Assembly: GCA_031763025.1 (NCBI GenBank)
Contig: JASSKH010000006.1
Coordinates: 5,949,691 to 6,013,690 of the forward strand
Direction: 5' to 3'
DNA from: Macrocystis pyrifera
Taxonomy: Eukaryota > Sar > Phaeophyceae > Laminariales > Laminariaceae
Length of the DNA stretch: 64,000 bases
Shown here: positions 25,138 to 36,638 of the stretch, in pieces
Layout of the letters: the number at the start of each line of letters is the position of its first letter
Numbering within the stretch: position 1 is the stretch's first letter
Position numbers and translations under genes: made by a program
Notes under the pieces: model-generated
Told to the model about the DNA's origin: nothing
What the model saw: the letters and a program-made list of their open reading frames with translations, nothing else
Database searches by the model: none

Positions 25138-26659
25138 GGGGGTAGGCAGCGCTCAAACAAACTCTAGCAGAATGCAATCAACCTTGGTGGGCGAAAGGCT
25201 GCTCAGTGATTCCGCCGCCTGTGCGCATGCATACGCAACAGGATGCACAAACGTCGGGCAGGGTCACAAGTTAACTCATACGTTTCTCCATACGACCTCA
25301 ACACCGGAAAACATGGGTAGGTAGGACAATCTTCTGCGGCTCACAACCGTCAAAAGATGTGATTAGTGCTCATGTAAGCTCCCTTGAGGAGCATGTGTAA
25401 ATGAGATACCTTCGTACATGTCAACCGTTGCTCACCCCCAGTATGCACGTGTACATAGACGAGCAAATCTCCTACAGCTCATGTACGCGACGAACATATA
25501 ATAGGTCATCAGGTAGCTCCTACCGCTCTGGGTGTCTGTCAATAGAAGCACCGCTAGATCTTCATACCAAATGTACAATGGTCCTTGTATTCCCGTCCGG
25601 AGCTCTACCCCGGAAGTGGTAAATGAGAGCAATCGAAAAATTGATACGGTCGACGTGTGAAAGTGAAGGTTTGCCGTGATTAGGAGGCGTTACGAGAAAG
25701 AAAAAATAATGGGGAGAGCTTAGGCCGTCGTTCACTCATCGCTCACTATATATATACCAAGGCATACGACACCAGTGTACCAGGGGTGCTCGAAAAAAAA
25801 AAAACGGCACGCCACTAGTTTTGTTTAGGTCCCAGACCTGGGTGGAGGAGGAATACTAACACCAAGTAAACATAAATACAAAAAAAAAACTCATTCGATT
25901 GTGCTCGGTTGGTCGTTAGTCCAACAATTTCCACTATTCTGGTATCGTCTTCCTCATTCTGACCTTGGGAAGGAGTTTACAGTGTACAGAGTTGGCCGTT
26001 TTCTCTTCGCTTTTTTTCGTGCGTTATGGGCGAAAATACGAAAATACAGGTACCGTTAATACATTAACATCAAGACCAAGCAGTCCTCATAATGCCGGTC
26101 AGAGTGGCACGCATTTGAGAGAGGACTCCAGACGTCGAACAGGACCTATCTGATATATCTGATCTATTTGATCTATCTACAGTAGATCGTCTATATATAT
26201 TAAGCTGCCGTTATGAGATTCCGGCGTAGGATCTGAATAGTACAGATAGATCCAACGCAGGAAACATTGGGCTACAGCAGTAGGTCATGCAGATGAAAAC
26301 CACTCCCACCAGACAACGTGAGCTACATCAAACATATCATAGTCAATACAGATGAGGAATACGCCTGCTCTGGAGGGTCTACTTATTGGTGATGAGGAAA
26401 CAATCACTTATCTATCCGATACGTGTGGTTCAAGAACGGGGGGTGGGGGGTACAGTGTGGCTAGCGTGTGGTTCCGCCGCCTTCTCATAAAAGGAAAAGG
26501 TTTTCACTACCTAGACAGGAGGCGGGAGGCGAGCCCCTACAGTAGCACATGCGTATATAACCGGTTGTTCGTTTGCAATCAGGACTCAATGCAGCAGTTT
26601 CTGCAGAAAGCTTCCACGAAAACGCAAGAAAAACGGTTCTATTTACACTGATGTTATGA
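25138..26659. other. Gene-poor stretch
   Basis: No gene was recognised. There is an AT-rich patch at 25740-25890 and a GATCTAT/GATATAT simple-sequence patch at 26150-26200. A 99-codon plus frame at 26352-26651 shows no known domain. Confidence 0.35.
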
Positions 26660-26995
26660 GGATAACCCTGGGCTGGGTAATCGATCGATCTTTTACGCCT
26701 GTAGCTCGGTAGGTAATGCCATCACAACTGACGTCAAGGCCACGGGTTCGAACGTCACTTCGAACGTTTCTTTTACAGAAACGATTGCGCGTGTGCCTAC
26801 CAAACAAAACACATCTCCCTGGTTCCCCAGGAAATGAACCGAAACGGGTAGGTCAGCGTACAGACGTATACGGTGCTGACGCCCCAAAGATCCCGCCGGC
26901 TAGAGGGGGGGGGAGAGTGTTACAAGGATTACCCTGGGCTGGGTGATCGATCGATCGTTTACCCTTGAAGCTCGGTAGGTAACACCTTCACACTG
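26660..26995 (+). mobile_element. tRNA-like SINE, one full unit plus a truncated second unit
   Basis: This is the same family and orientation as 22696-23016. It has head GGATAACCCTGGGCTGGG, box-A-like GTAGCTCGGTAGGTAATGCC at about 26700, and box-B-like CACGGGTTCGAACG at about 26742. The body then reads CCCCAAAGATC and a G tract. The head restarts at 26926 and stops after GGTAGGTAACACCTTCACA. Box B is closer to the polymerase III consensus here than in the 22.7-kb copy. The second head breaks off at the same place as in the other copy. Confidence 0.75.
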
Positions 26996-27762
26996 AGGAC
27001 GCGTGTAACGGCAAGAAGTAAAGACGTTTTGGACAAAACAGTTCTGCCGGCGAACGACTTCCAGTCGTGACTCGCATTTGTGAAAGCATTATCATATCAA
27101 CAGGGCCTTGATTTAATTATTATTGTCGCTAGCTGTATGGATCATAGTATAGTATGGCGTAGTACCATACAAAGCCATAAAAAAAAAACTGTCTCGAAAA
27201 TTAAGGAGTGCTTGAATTAAATGATCACTTACAAACGGTAGGTATGCGGTGAAGAACGCCCAGCACAAAGTATCTGCACACAAAACGTGTGTGTATCATG
27301 GTGAAGAACCGAATCGTAAGGGTTTGATCCAGTACTCCCAATAAAAAATGTCACGATTTGCAGGTTCTTCAGTAGGATGCCATATATATATATATACTAG
27401 ACGGCATACGCGGGGGGACTGTCTGGTCTTTCAACACAGTAGTCGTTGCGTTCAGGCGACTCCTGGAGCGAGTATTTCACGGGAACACAAGACGATGCCA
27501 GTTGGCGACTGAAAGCGCAGAAAATGGCCTGGTACAACATTGGGTATACCACCAGGGTATTGGGGGCGAAGCGAGAACGGGAGCAGACCTGACTGACCAA
27601 CGCATCCGACCTACCGTGGCCATCCGAATTTGCTGTCCGCGCACGGAGGTATTGCTACGAACAACGTAGGTTTGGGTGAAGGGAGGCAACAGGACTCCGG
27701 CGTTCCTTGGCGTTGGGGTGTCCGGGTGAACGTGGGCAGCGGGGGTGTACTCATTATACGCG
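26996..27762. other. Gene-poor stretch
   Basis: No gene or element was recognised. A short (TA)n tract lies at 27381-27395. Confidence 0.35.
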
Positions 27763-28445
27763 TGGGGGGGGGGGGGGGGGGGGGTGTACTCGATAGGATA
27801 GATGTACGCGATCTCATGCACGGCCGCAGTCGTATGACCATGGGGGGGGGGGGGAGGTGTTCTCGATATCATGCATGGCCGTAGTCACATGACCATAGAC
27901 CTTCGCATCCCTACAATGCCGGGACGGAGTACGTCGGGTTTTCACCGACCGGGCGGGAAGAGGGGAGAGGGGGGGGGTGTAGTAGGTGAGGCTGCGGAGG
28001 GAGGTGTGGTCATCGTCGTGCATGGCGATAGTCGTGTCACCTGTGGAAGAAGCCTCGCATAGGAGTGACGTTGGGTTTTCGTCCCGCTCCAGCAGATATT
28101 GCTTGCAACGATTGCAACGCTTGCAACAAAATCGCGAAGCGAAACGTGAGTGAGTTGTATCCTACGAATAATAAGAACAGCTGGTGAGGTGAACTTCTAG
28201 CATTTATGTCGATGACAAACGCTGAATGTATTCATATTTTTCCCGCCGGTGTGGCCACTTTCAGGGACAGCCATGGGTATACTACAGTATGTGACTGCCT
28301 CGTAGGTGCCTTACCATGTACACACTACGTGATACAGATATTACATTCCCCTTGTGAGTAGGAAAGGTTCTCCACTCCACCCCGAACAAACGATCAAACC
28401 CGACCACCATCCATGGTGATCGACAAAAAATGACATTGGGCGGGG
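27763..28445 (+). mobile_element. G-tract-associated element, copy A (rearranged)
   Basis: A run of about 22 G is followed at 27785 by the element head (TGTACTCGATAGG...CATGCACGGCCG). The head restarts after a second G run at 27853 (TTCTCGATATCATGCATGG) and again in part at about 28019 (GTGCATGGCGATAGTCGTG). Only the third pass continues into the body (ATTGCTTGCAACG, then GGTGTGGCCACTTTCAGGGACAGC, then CACTACGTGATAC). The 3' part with the two hairpins seen in copies B-D is missing. It looks like repeated or aborted insertions, or slippage between heads. Confidence 0.7.
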
Positions 28446-28499
28446 GAGAGGGTGGAAGGCAGAGTTGGGGAGGGGGGGGGTGGTGCCATGGGTATAAAG

Positions 28500-30764
28500 C
28501 TACAGTAGGCTCACTTCAGATACCTCTGTTTTAGCTCTGTGTATAAATACGAGCAGGACATCATCAGCAGCACGGACAACGGCACCAATACGAACCACGA
28601 CGACATCACCACCACCGCCACCGCCAGTACAGCCCTCGGCCGCGACAATAGAGCCAACACTATCCACCGATGTCGACACCCACACCACCACCAGTGATGC
28701 ATCAACGTCGCCACCAATAAGACGAACAAAGGCAACAGCATTGCCTACCAGCGACACCATACCCAACACCAACACCACCAACGAACAACGGCAACAGAAA
28801 CAGTAACAACAAGAGCAACGGCAACAGCAACATCAACAACAACAAGAGAAAGAAGAACAACAACAACAGCAACAACAACATCGGCAACAACAACAACACG
28901 AACCAAGACAAAAAACCAACGACACTATCAACGCTAACGCCACCACCAACATCGCCAACACCAACACCATAACCACCACCACAACTACCACCACCACCGC
29001 CGCCAACAACGACTAACTACTTACCATTTCACCTGCTGAAGCTGAGAGTTGTATGAGCGTCTGAATCTTGGACTTTTCATCGAAAACAGCTCCACCACCG
29101 ACATGCCTCTCCCGTTGAACCTCACCCTCTCCTCGAACGCCTCATCAAGCACCTTCAAAACCCATGGCGCGAAAGGGTTTTGAAAACAATGGTGATTCAG
29201 CACCCCAGCGGCTTTAACCCTCTTGAGACTCGAGAGGGGGGGGGGAAATAGACGGGGGGCAAAGTGACTATGATGACAGCAAAGAGCAATGCGTCATTAA
29301 GGGTGGGGGGTGATACAATAGTTGGTTTCCGGGTTAGAATGGTTGAAAGCAAGGAGTCGTGTGGCAAGGGCGCGCCATGATATTACCTGTACTGCTGACT
29401 GCTCACGCTGGTCGTAGATAACATCCAAATTATTGTCTCGGGGACCTAACGAGGTTCATATCGACACTGAATGAATTGCATGTTTGATAGATTCCACCTG
29501 TTTAGCGATAGCTTGTTGACAAAACAAAACACCAGGTTTCCGAATAGTGTGCTCTGATCCCAGTAAGATTCGGTAGGAGCGCACCCTCTCCTCTTCCCCT
29601 CGCATACTTCACCACATCCGCAAAAACTCTGCAGCGATACGCTGTTTGAAAAGAAAACAAAAACATCCTACGAGCGAGACTACACTTACTTCAGCAGTGT
29701 TCAGTGGTATCGCACCCCCCCCCGCCCTCCCGCGTGCCTGATCAGGCACCTTCTAAACCGGTTGAGCGAAACGTTCCTGAAAAAACACAAGTACCGAGAT
29801 AAGCGCGAAATTAAATTAACTATGGTATGTTTCATGATTCCCGAACTCAGTCTAACGATATATGTTCCTTTGTTCTCGTTTCCCGCTCAGATTATACTTT
29901 TTTTTTACGAAGTCCTAGAGAAATCATAAACCACGACGAACCCGAACCCAAACCACCATAAACTATATATACACATATGTTTACACACCACTATTGTTTT
30001 GTTTGCTTCAACCCATTTAATATTTTCGCCCCCTCTTTCTGCCCCCTCTCAATCGTAGTCGTACAGTAGCGCAGACCCGGGGTCACACAAATACAATATA
30101 ACAGGCTCTTCTCCCCCCCCTCCCCACTAATGTACGTGCCTTGAGTAACTCTATCGCTCGCTCGTCGGCCCGTGCCTGAATATACACCAACTATTTGGTT
30201 CTGATTATTACCGAAGAATACGGCATAATAACGCAAACTCCTCGGACGAATTTCGAGGCTGGTTTTCTCGAGAACGGGTGAAAGGTGCTACTATCGCCGA
30301 GCGGTACGTCCACAAGAATGGCAATATCTCGCCCACCATTTGGGCGGGTGTGCTACGCCCCCCGGGTTTGTAGAAAAATGCCTCGGAAAAAAATCGTCCC
30401 AGGGTGTGTGCGTGTGTTATCTTGCGTGTTATACGGTACTACTGTATGCTCACCTGCTGGACGTAGTAAAGGAACCAGAGCGTTAACAAGCTCTGCTGCC
30501 CTGACATTGCTTGCTACTACCTGTCAATACTACCTGTCAATGTTGAGCGTTTCCGATGTTTCCCAGAACGTTCTTGGGCTGGAGTCGTCTGAACGCGAAA
30601 AAAAAACAAAAATCCCGGCTACCTGGCGCTAGAACATTCCTGTTATATATGGATCATGTTTCTACTTTGTAGACGACCCAAAGTCTTGAAAACGGTTCTG
30701 CTGGCCGGCCAAAACTTTATGCTTGTCACCGCTCGCTGTAACGTTGATCTTCTCCTCCTCCTCA
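28500..30764. other. Gene-poor stretch with AAC/ACC triplet repeats
   Basis: 28550-29010 is a compound triplet repeat (AAC, ACC, CAC, CAG) on the plus strand. It leaves long leucine/valine-rich frames open on the minus strand; I do not regard these as genes. From 29020 to 30764 no gene or element was recognised. G and C homopolymers occur at 29238 and 29717. Confidence 0.45.
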
Positions 30765-31284
30765 TTAAGATATAGGTTGGTTGGGCGTCGGTTGGCAACG
30801 ACACTGCCGTAAAACATGCCGCTCACTAAGTGAGCTATATAACCATGGTGTCGGGGTTTTTTGTATTTGGGTTCTTGGCGGTCGATCACACCTGGCGATC
30901 GGGATAGATCATTTGTGCGCGGTGGAAAAGCTTTACTCCGCACAAGGGGCCTAATCGTATCCCGTAGAATCTGTGGCAAGGCACCCACGACGTAGATACA
31001 TCGTACCCCCCCTTTGCTGTCTTTGGAAGTGGCCACACCGGAAATTAAACTAACTCATTGAAACTGTCGTCCGTAAGCAAGTCTGCTTCACAGGTGATTG
31101 TTAGCACGATGCAGCTTACCCTTCGTGCGACTCGCCGAACACCTCACGGGGTTTCGAGCTTGGTGCAAGCAATGTCAGCCTGGTCGATGAAAACCCGACG
31201 TGCTCCGTCGCGATATTGTAGGGATGCGAGGGTCTATGGTCATACGACAACAGCCATGCATGATGTCGAGTACACCCCCCCCCG
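30765..31284 (-). mobile_element. G-tract-associated element, copy B
   Basis: A full-length reverse-oriented copy. Reading the minus strand, it runs from the C tract at about 31275-31283 (a G tract in element sense) through TGTACTCGACATCATGCATGG. It passes the GGTGTGGCCAC block at about 31030 and TGATCG/CACGTAG-type sequence near 30955, and ends with the two terminal hairpins at 30821-30835 and 30785-30804. Body order and length (about 520 bp) match copies C and D. It carries no open frame conserved with the other copies. Confidence 0.75.
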
Positions 31285-31514
31285 CTCCCCCCTTGTTGAC
31301 GCCTGTCTTACGGACACAGAGGTACCTATAAAACCTACAAGAAAGAAATATTTGCGATTTCGATGCTGCACGAAAAAGGCCAGAGTCTTTCACGGGTCAT
31401 GATCCCAACGCGCGGGTCGGCTCAAGAAATGTAGAGGAATGTCCTAACAGTCTAGGGTTTGGCGAATCGGAGAGAAGAAGTAGAACTTCCGGGTGGGGGG
31501 CGGGGGTAGTTCCA

Positions 31515-32323
31515 GTGGAGAGATATCTGGTTCTGGGATGTTACAGTAGAATCATAGTTGCACATTTATTCAGGGCAAGCATACACAGAGGCATCGGTAC
31601 AGCAGTGGAAATAGAAGCAGGGGCTGCAACAGCAGCAGCAGCAGTTGAAACGATCGACGGGCTGGCAGTACGTGGGTATCCGATCGCAATCATGGCCAAG
31701 AGCACCACCGACGATTATGAAGACGCGTCATCGTCACAAGAGAGGGAACTGCAAAACAAAGGGGGGAAGATAAGAAAGTTCAAACGGAGGTGGAAGAAAC
31801 GGAGCAAGCGTGAAAATAAGACCTGGCCAAGGAGGCCGAAGCCAGGAAGACGAAAGGCAGAGGAGCGGGAAGAGCGGCAGGCGGGGCCGAAGAAGAGAGC
31901 GGCCGTCGAGTCAAGTCGGCGCAGGAAATCAGTGGGGGGCATCGGGGAGAGGAAAGTCCCGAAAAAAATACGGGTTAGAGCGAAGTAATGAAGACGACGG
32001 ATAGAAGGAAGATGCCGGCAGAGAAACGCTTGTTTGAACAGGAAGTGGAAAGAGAAGTAGACAGGAGGATGTATGTTTTAGCTGTACGCGGACGAACCCA
32101 CGTTGCACGCAGTAAACTCGCAGGCGCACATACAGAGCGCCCGGGACACAGAGACCACGAGATGGACAACCAGCGGGAGCCCCCGAGTAGCATGGGAGAA
32201 CCTTTGAAGAGCTGGTGGGTTTCACATGAGACGGAAGTCTGGGGAAATCGGGGACAATTCGGCCCGAGAACGCAAAGGGGGCAGAGAAGGCGTCAGGATC
32301 GGCTAACGGAAATACGGAAATAG
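31515..32323 (+). pseudogene. Leader/ORF1-like region of the YR retroelement
   Basis: From about 31692 a frame beginning MAKSTTDDYEDASSSQE runs into a very basic stretch (KFKRRWKKRSKRENK). Just after a GGGGGG run at 31761 the neighbouring frame reads as a more natural acidic/basic helix (KKVQTEVEETEQA...DLAKEAEARKTK). A G-run frameshift is therefore likely. A second frame (31988-32323, MKTTDRRKMPAEKRLFEQE...) continues. No domain was recognised. Its position at the 5' end of the element suggests ORF1. Confidence 0.35.
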
Positions 32324-32550
32324 GAAGGTGGGAAGCAAGGGGTAGAGGTCCCCAAAGAGAAGCGACCGAGGAGGACGGCTACTGGACGAAACAAAGAGGT
32401 GGGGACCAAGGAGAGTCGAGCTGGGAGGAGCAAAAATAAGAGCTGGAAAGGAGGGGTGGACCTTGGTCGGTGCAGTAGAAAAAAAGGGGGGATGGGTCGA
32501 TGAACCGAGGAGCGGGAGGGGAAACGACGGAGGGGATTAGGGGAGGCGGG

Positions 32551-32584
<34 letters not shown>

Positions 32585-32670
32585 CGAAATCGGGCGCCGG
32601 GGGGGGGGGGTGGGGTGATAGAGAGCGACACGGAACATAGCAGCTTCTACAAGGAGTCCGAGCAAGCATT

Positions 32671-33352
32671 ATGGACGCACGTTATAGACATGGGGATGAT
32701 CATGTGGAGGGTGATCCGAGCGGATGGCGGATTACCGGCGTGCGGTTCCATGAAGGAACAGGCAATGTCACCGTTGTGCCCAGGACTGTTTTTCATGACC
32801 TGAAAAGGTCAGAGGGACCTGATGAGCTTCGCCGACCTCGACCGGACATGGTACGCGAGGACGGAGCCGTCGGGGAGGCGCAGAAGGGAGGGTGGGACAT
32901 CGCTGACAGACAGGGTGGAGGCTACGATGGGCGTGGCCATATATATGGCAACGCTGGCGATGGACGACGATATGCGGATGGGAAGGGAGGCGTTGCGTCG
33001 GGTGGGGATGCAGTGGGGGCGTCAGTTCCAACAGGTGAAAGAAGGGATCAATCATTTTTACGTGACGAACGATGGGGTGTTGGAGACAAAGGCCTTCGAG
33101 GAGGAGTTCACGAAGCGTTTTAATGCGGACTCGATGAGGTTGAGGGAGGCGGTGCGGATGACGGCCATAAACTCTGGAACGGAGGGGATCTACGAGGCCG
33201 ACAACCAAAGAGGGAGGTCCGCTGCCGGAACCGACCTTTCGGGAGACAGCGACGTGGTTGCAGTTGGCGCCGCTACATATCAGGGCCGAATACTGGTGGA
33301 AGAGGGGGGGGGGGGGGGGGGGGGGGGATGGGCGGGGGGGGGGCTTCACTGA
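32671..33352 (+). pseudogene. Gag-like frame of the YR retroelement
   Basis: Two frames overlap. The first runs from 32671 (GVRFHEGTGNVTVVPRTVFHD). From about 32822 the second reads RVEATMGVAIYMATLAMDDD, GMQWGRQFQQVKEGINHFYV and KAFEEEFTKRFNADSMRLRE. This is a helical, protein-like composition, unlike the repeat-derived frames nearby. It ends in a run of about 22 G at 33305-33327. The position before RT fits a DIRS gag-like ORF1 product, which binds element RNA. No motif fixes the family, so the role is inferred from position. Confidence 0.45.
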
Positions 33353-33984
33353 GAGCAACCGCCGAGAAGGTGAAGGGCGAGGGTACACGGAGAGCAACTG
33401 GCGGGGAGCAGACTGACGGGGGGAGAAGGATAGAGCAGGGGAAGGGGGGGGGGGGGGGGGGGGGGGCGACAAGACACGTGCGCCAGCAGGGAGTGCTTTT
33501 TCTTCAAGAAGGATGGACATTGCCCGTATATGGAGAGATGGGGGGACTTTAAGTTCGAGCATGGAGGGGAGAAGAGGGGACGCGACGAGAAGGGAGGGGG
33601 GGGGGCGGAAGGAGAAGCGGTCGGCGGGGGGGTGGGGAAAAGGGGGGGGGGGGATGGTAAGAGAAGCAGGCGCGAATGAGGACACGGGCTCTCGCGGAGC
33701 CAGGCGGGGAGACGCGACGGACGGGGGAGGCGCAGGCGCAAGGTGGAGCTCGTCGCGGAGATCAGCACAGCTGGGAGACGACCGTCCCAGAGGGGCCGGC
33801 CCGGGTCCATCTGATTTGTCAACTTAGGTGCGGTGAAGCAGAAGGGGGGGAGGAGGTGAGGACAGGGAGGGGGGAGAACACGGGAGCAGCGAAGAGGTAG
33901 TGCAAGGAGAGGGGGGGTTAGCGTGCGGTAACGGGGCCGCGGAGGAAAAAGGGGGGGGGTATGCGCAATGGGGGGGGGGCGTAC

Positions 33985-35540
33985 GGGAGCGAGGGGGAAG
34001 TGCGGGTCGACGGGGCTATACTTGGAACGGGACGGCACGTGAACGACGGGGCCACGCACGGTTAGGAGGGTCAGGTCCGCGACGGGGCCGTGCACGAAGC
34101 GAAGAAGGGGTCTCGCGACGGGGCCGAACAAGGAGCGGGCCGGGGGGAGCGCGCGGCGGGGGCCGTGTACGAGACAAGGGAGAGGGTGTACGGCAGGGCC
34201 GTGCGTGGAACGAGAGGGGAAGCGCGCGATGGGGTAGCACACGGGACAGGAGGGGAGATGCGCAGCGGGGCCGTGCACGGAACGAGGGGGGCGATGCGCC
34301 GCGGGGCCATGCAGGGATCCAGCGGGGAGACGCGCGAGGGGTGAGCACAAGGAACAAGAGGGGAAGTCCGCGGCGGGGCCGTGGACAGATCGAAATGGGA
34401 GACGCACAGCTACTAGACAAGGGGGGGGGTGTACGTCGGGGGCGTGCACGGAACGAGAGGGCAGGCGCGCGACGGGGCCGCACACGGGGCAGGAGGGGGG
34501 AGGTGCGCGGCGGGGGCGTGCACTGAACGAAGGGGGAGATGCGCGGCGGGGCCGTGCAGGGATAGAGAGGGGAGACGCGCGAGGGGCGCGCACAAGGAAC
34601 ACGAGGGGAGGTGCGTAGCGGGCCCGTGGACAGATCGAGAGGGGGAGTGCGTGGCGGGGCTTCCCACGCAACAAGAAAGGAGGGGCACGGCGGGACCGTG
34701 CACGGAACTAGGGGGGAGATGCGTGGCGGGGCCGTGCAGGGATCCAGAGGGGAGACGCCCGAGAGGCAACCACAAGAAACGAGAGGGGATTTCCGCGATG
34801 GGGCCGTGGACAGATCGAGAGGGGGGGTGCGCGGCCGGGCCGCATACGGAACAAGAGAGGAAAGGCACGGAACCAGCAGGGGGATGCGCGGCCAGGCCGT
34901 GTATAGAACGAGAGGGGAGACGCACGGGGGGGGCGCACAACGAACGGGAGGGGAAGCATGCGGCGGCGTCGTAGACGGGTCGGGAGGGGAAGGGCGCGGC
35001 GGAACCGCACAAGAAACAAGAGAGGAGGGATGCAGCGGAACCGTGCACGGAACGAAGGGGGAGATGCGCGGCGGGACCGTGCACAGAACGAGGCGGGGGT
35101 TGCGCGGCGGCGCCGTGCAGGGATCCAGAGGCGAGACGCCCGAGAGGTACGCACATAAAACGAGAGGGGAAGTCTGCGGCGGGGCCGTGGACAGATCGAA
35201 AGGGGGGGTGCGCGGCGGAGCCGCACACGGAACAAGAGAGGAGAGGCCCGGAATCATGGGGGAGAAGCGCGGCGAGGCCGTGTATGCAACGAGAGGGGAG
35301 ACGCGCGGGGGGGGTGCACAACGAACGGGAGGGGAAGCCCGTGGCGGGGTCGTAGACGGGTCGGGAGGGGACGTGCGCGGCGGGACCGCACAAGAAACAA
35401 GAGAGGAGGGGTGTGGTGGAACCGTGCACGGAACGAGGGGGGAGATGCGCGGCGGGGCCGTGCACGGGACTAGAGGGAGGACGCGTTGGGGGGGGGGGCG
35501 CAAGGAACGAGTGGGGGAGTTCGCGATGTTCAGGTCGAGG
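33985..35540 (+). repeat. Minisatellite: 36-bp unit in a ~381-bp higher-order repeat
   Basis: About 1.5 kb is built of ~36-bp units such as ATGCGCGGCGGGGCCGTGCA followed by CGGAACGAGAGGGGAG. Because 36 is divisible by three, one frame reads as 12-aa units of the type RGGAVHGTRGEM. Distinct variants (GGGATCCAGAGG, GTGGACAGATCGA, GTAGACGGGTCGGG) recur in fixed order. GTGGACAGATCGA lies at about 34807 and 35188, and GTAGACGGGTCGGG at about 34970 and 35351, both about 381 bp apart. Two higher-order copies therefore stand back to back. The array lies between the gag-like and RT regions. The very long open frames on the minus strand here (such as 34016-35617) come from the stop-poor repeat and are not called as genes. 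Confidence 0.85.
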
Positions 35541-35739
35541 AGGGAGGCGCGCACGCGGAGCAAGAGAGCAAGAGCGCGGTGGGCCGTGTACGCAGCGAGG
35601 GAGAAGTTGCGTGGCAAGGCCGGGGAAGGAACGGGGGTGCAACAGGCGCGGGCAGTAGAGTGGGAAGAGCCACAACAGTGGAAGGGGGCGTTAGGGTTTT
35701 TGAGGAGGACAGGGGGCGAGACGGTAGAGTAGGGTCGGC

Positions 35740-36638
35740 TGATACGGGTGGTGGCGGAGGCAGGGGGGAAGTTGTTACAACGGGAGGGAGATGATTTAGC
35801 AAAAGTGGAGTGGGGGCTGAGGGGGGAGTTACTGGCTCTCCTTAAGGATGCGGAGCGGGTGATGAAATTGTCGGGAAACGCTCAACATAGACCAATTCGA
35901 ACGGCTAGAGCAAATAGTGAGGGCGGGCGTACCGGTAGATGTCGGTCCAGAGGGTAATCTCGAGCGTGAGCTGGCGTACGGGAGTCAAAGCAGCGCCGAC
36001 AGGCACGCGAACGAGGTGTGGGAGAAGGCGGTGGGCGACGTCAACTTAGGGAGAGCATTGTTGGTTCCAGCGGGGTTGGCGAGGATGGTGCGAGGCCTGC
36101 GGGCGAACCCGGTGGGAATGATTGACGAAAAAGGGGGGAGAGGAGAATCATCCACGATGCGACTTTCAGCGGCGAGCCTCAAGGGTGACGAGGGGGGGGA
36201 GGGCGGCCAGTGAACGAGGCTATATATTGGGACCAGATCCCGAAGTGCCATTCGGCGGACGTGATGCTCCAGATCGTGCGGAGGATCCTGGGGCTGAGAG
36301 ACAAGTTCGGGAGGGGAAGGAGGACACTGATGCAGAAAGGGGACGTGAAGAGTGTATTTCATCAAGTGGGGGTGAACCCCGCAGGGGCCGTGAACTTCGG
36401 GTACGTCCTGGGGGATTACCTGTTCGTCGACCTTCGGTTGAAGTTCGGGTGGAGGGGGAGCCCCGGGTGGTGGGGGGGTATTAGTCAGTGCCCTTCAACA
36501 AGCGCAGCGACAGAAGACCCGTGAATCAGCGACGATCCTGGCGGCAGGAGTGGCGGCTACAGCGCATGTCCGGGTCACAGCTGATACGGGAGCAGAGGTG
36601 GAACCGTTGCCAGACTGTTCAACAGTCAAGGTGGTTGA
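35740..36638 (+). pseudogene. Reverse transcriptase, N-terminal part (YR retroelement)
   Basis: Successive frames give KLLQREGDDLAKVEWGLRGE, then FERLEQIVRAGVPVDVGPEG and ANPVGMIDEKGG, and then, after a G-run shift, RRIIHDATFSGEP. The last two correspond to the RT fingers pattern of DIRS and related elements (NPVG-x-EKGG-R-IIHDxTF). From 36210 a clean frame continues with HSADVMLQIVRRILGL and MQKGDVKSVFHQVGVNPAG, which carries the first catalytic Asp region (D-V-K-S-x-F). FGYVLGDYLFVDLRLKFGW and SPGWWG follow. RT copies element RNA into DNA in this family. The region has at least three frameshifts and is cut at 36639 by the G-tract element C, just before the second catalytic motif. Confidence 0.75.

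Noticed and set aside
28500-28911. Leu/Val-rich minus frames as membrane proteins
   Set aside because: They are translations of an AAC/ACC triplet repeat.
30662-31036. 124-codon minus frame as a gene
   Set aside because: It overlaps the G-tract element copy B and is not conserved in the other copies.
33985-35540. CRISPR-like array
   Set aside because: Units are directly adjacent, with no unique spacers, in eukaryotic DNA; it is a minisatellite.
34016-35617. 533-codon minus-strand frame (Pro/Arg/Ser-rich)
   Set aside because: It lies antisense to the minisatellite of the YR element. The 36-bp GC-rich unit has few stops in any phase, so long frames on both strands are expected. The same applies to the long minus frames 33346-34674 and 34413-35675.
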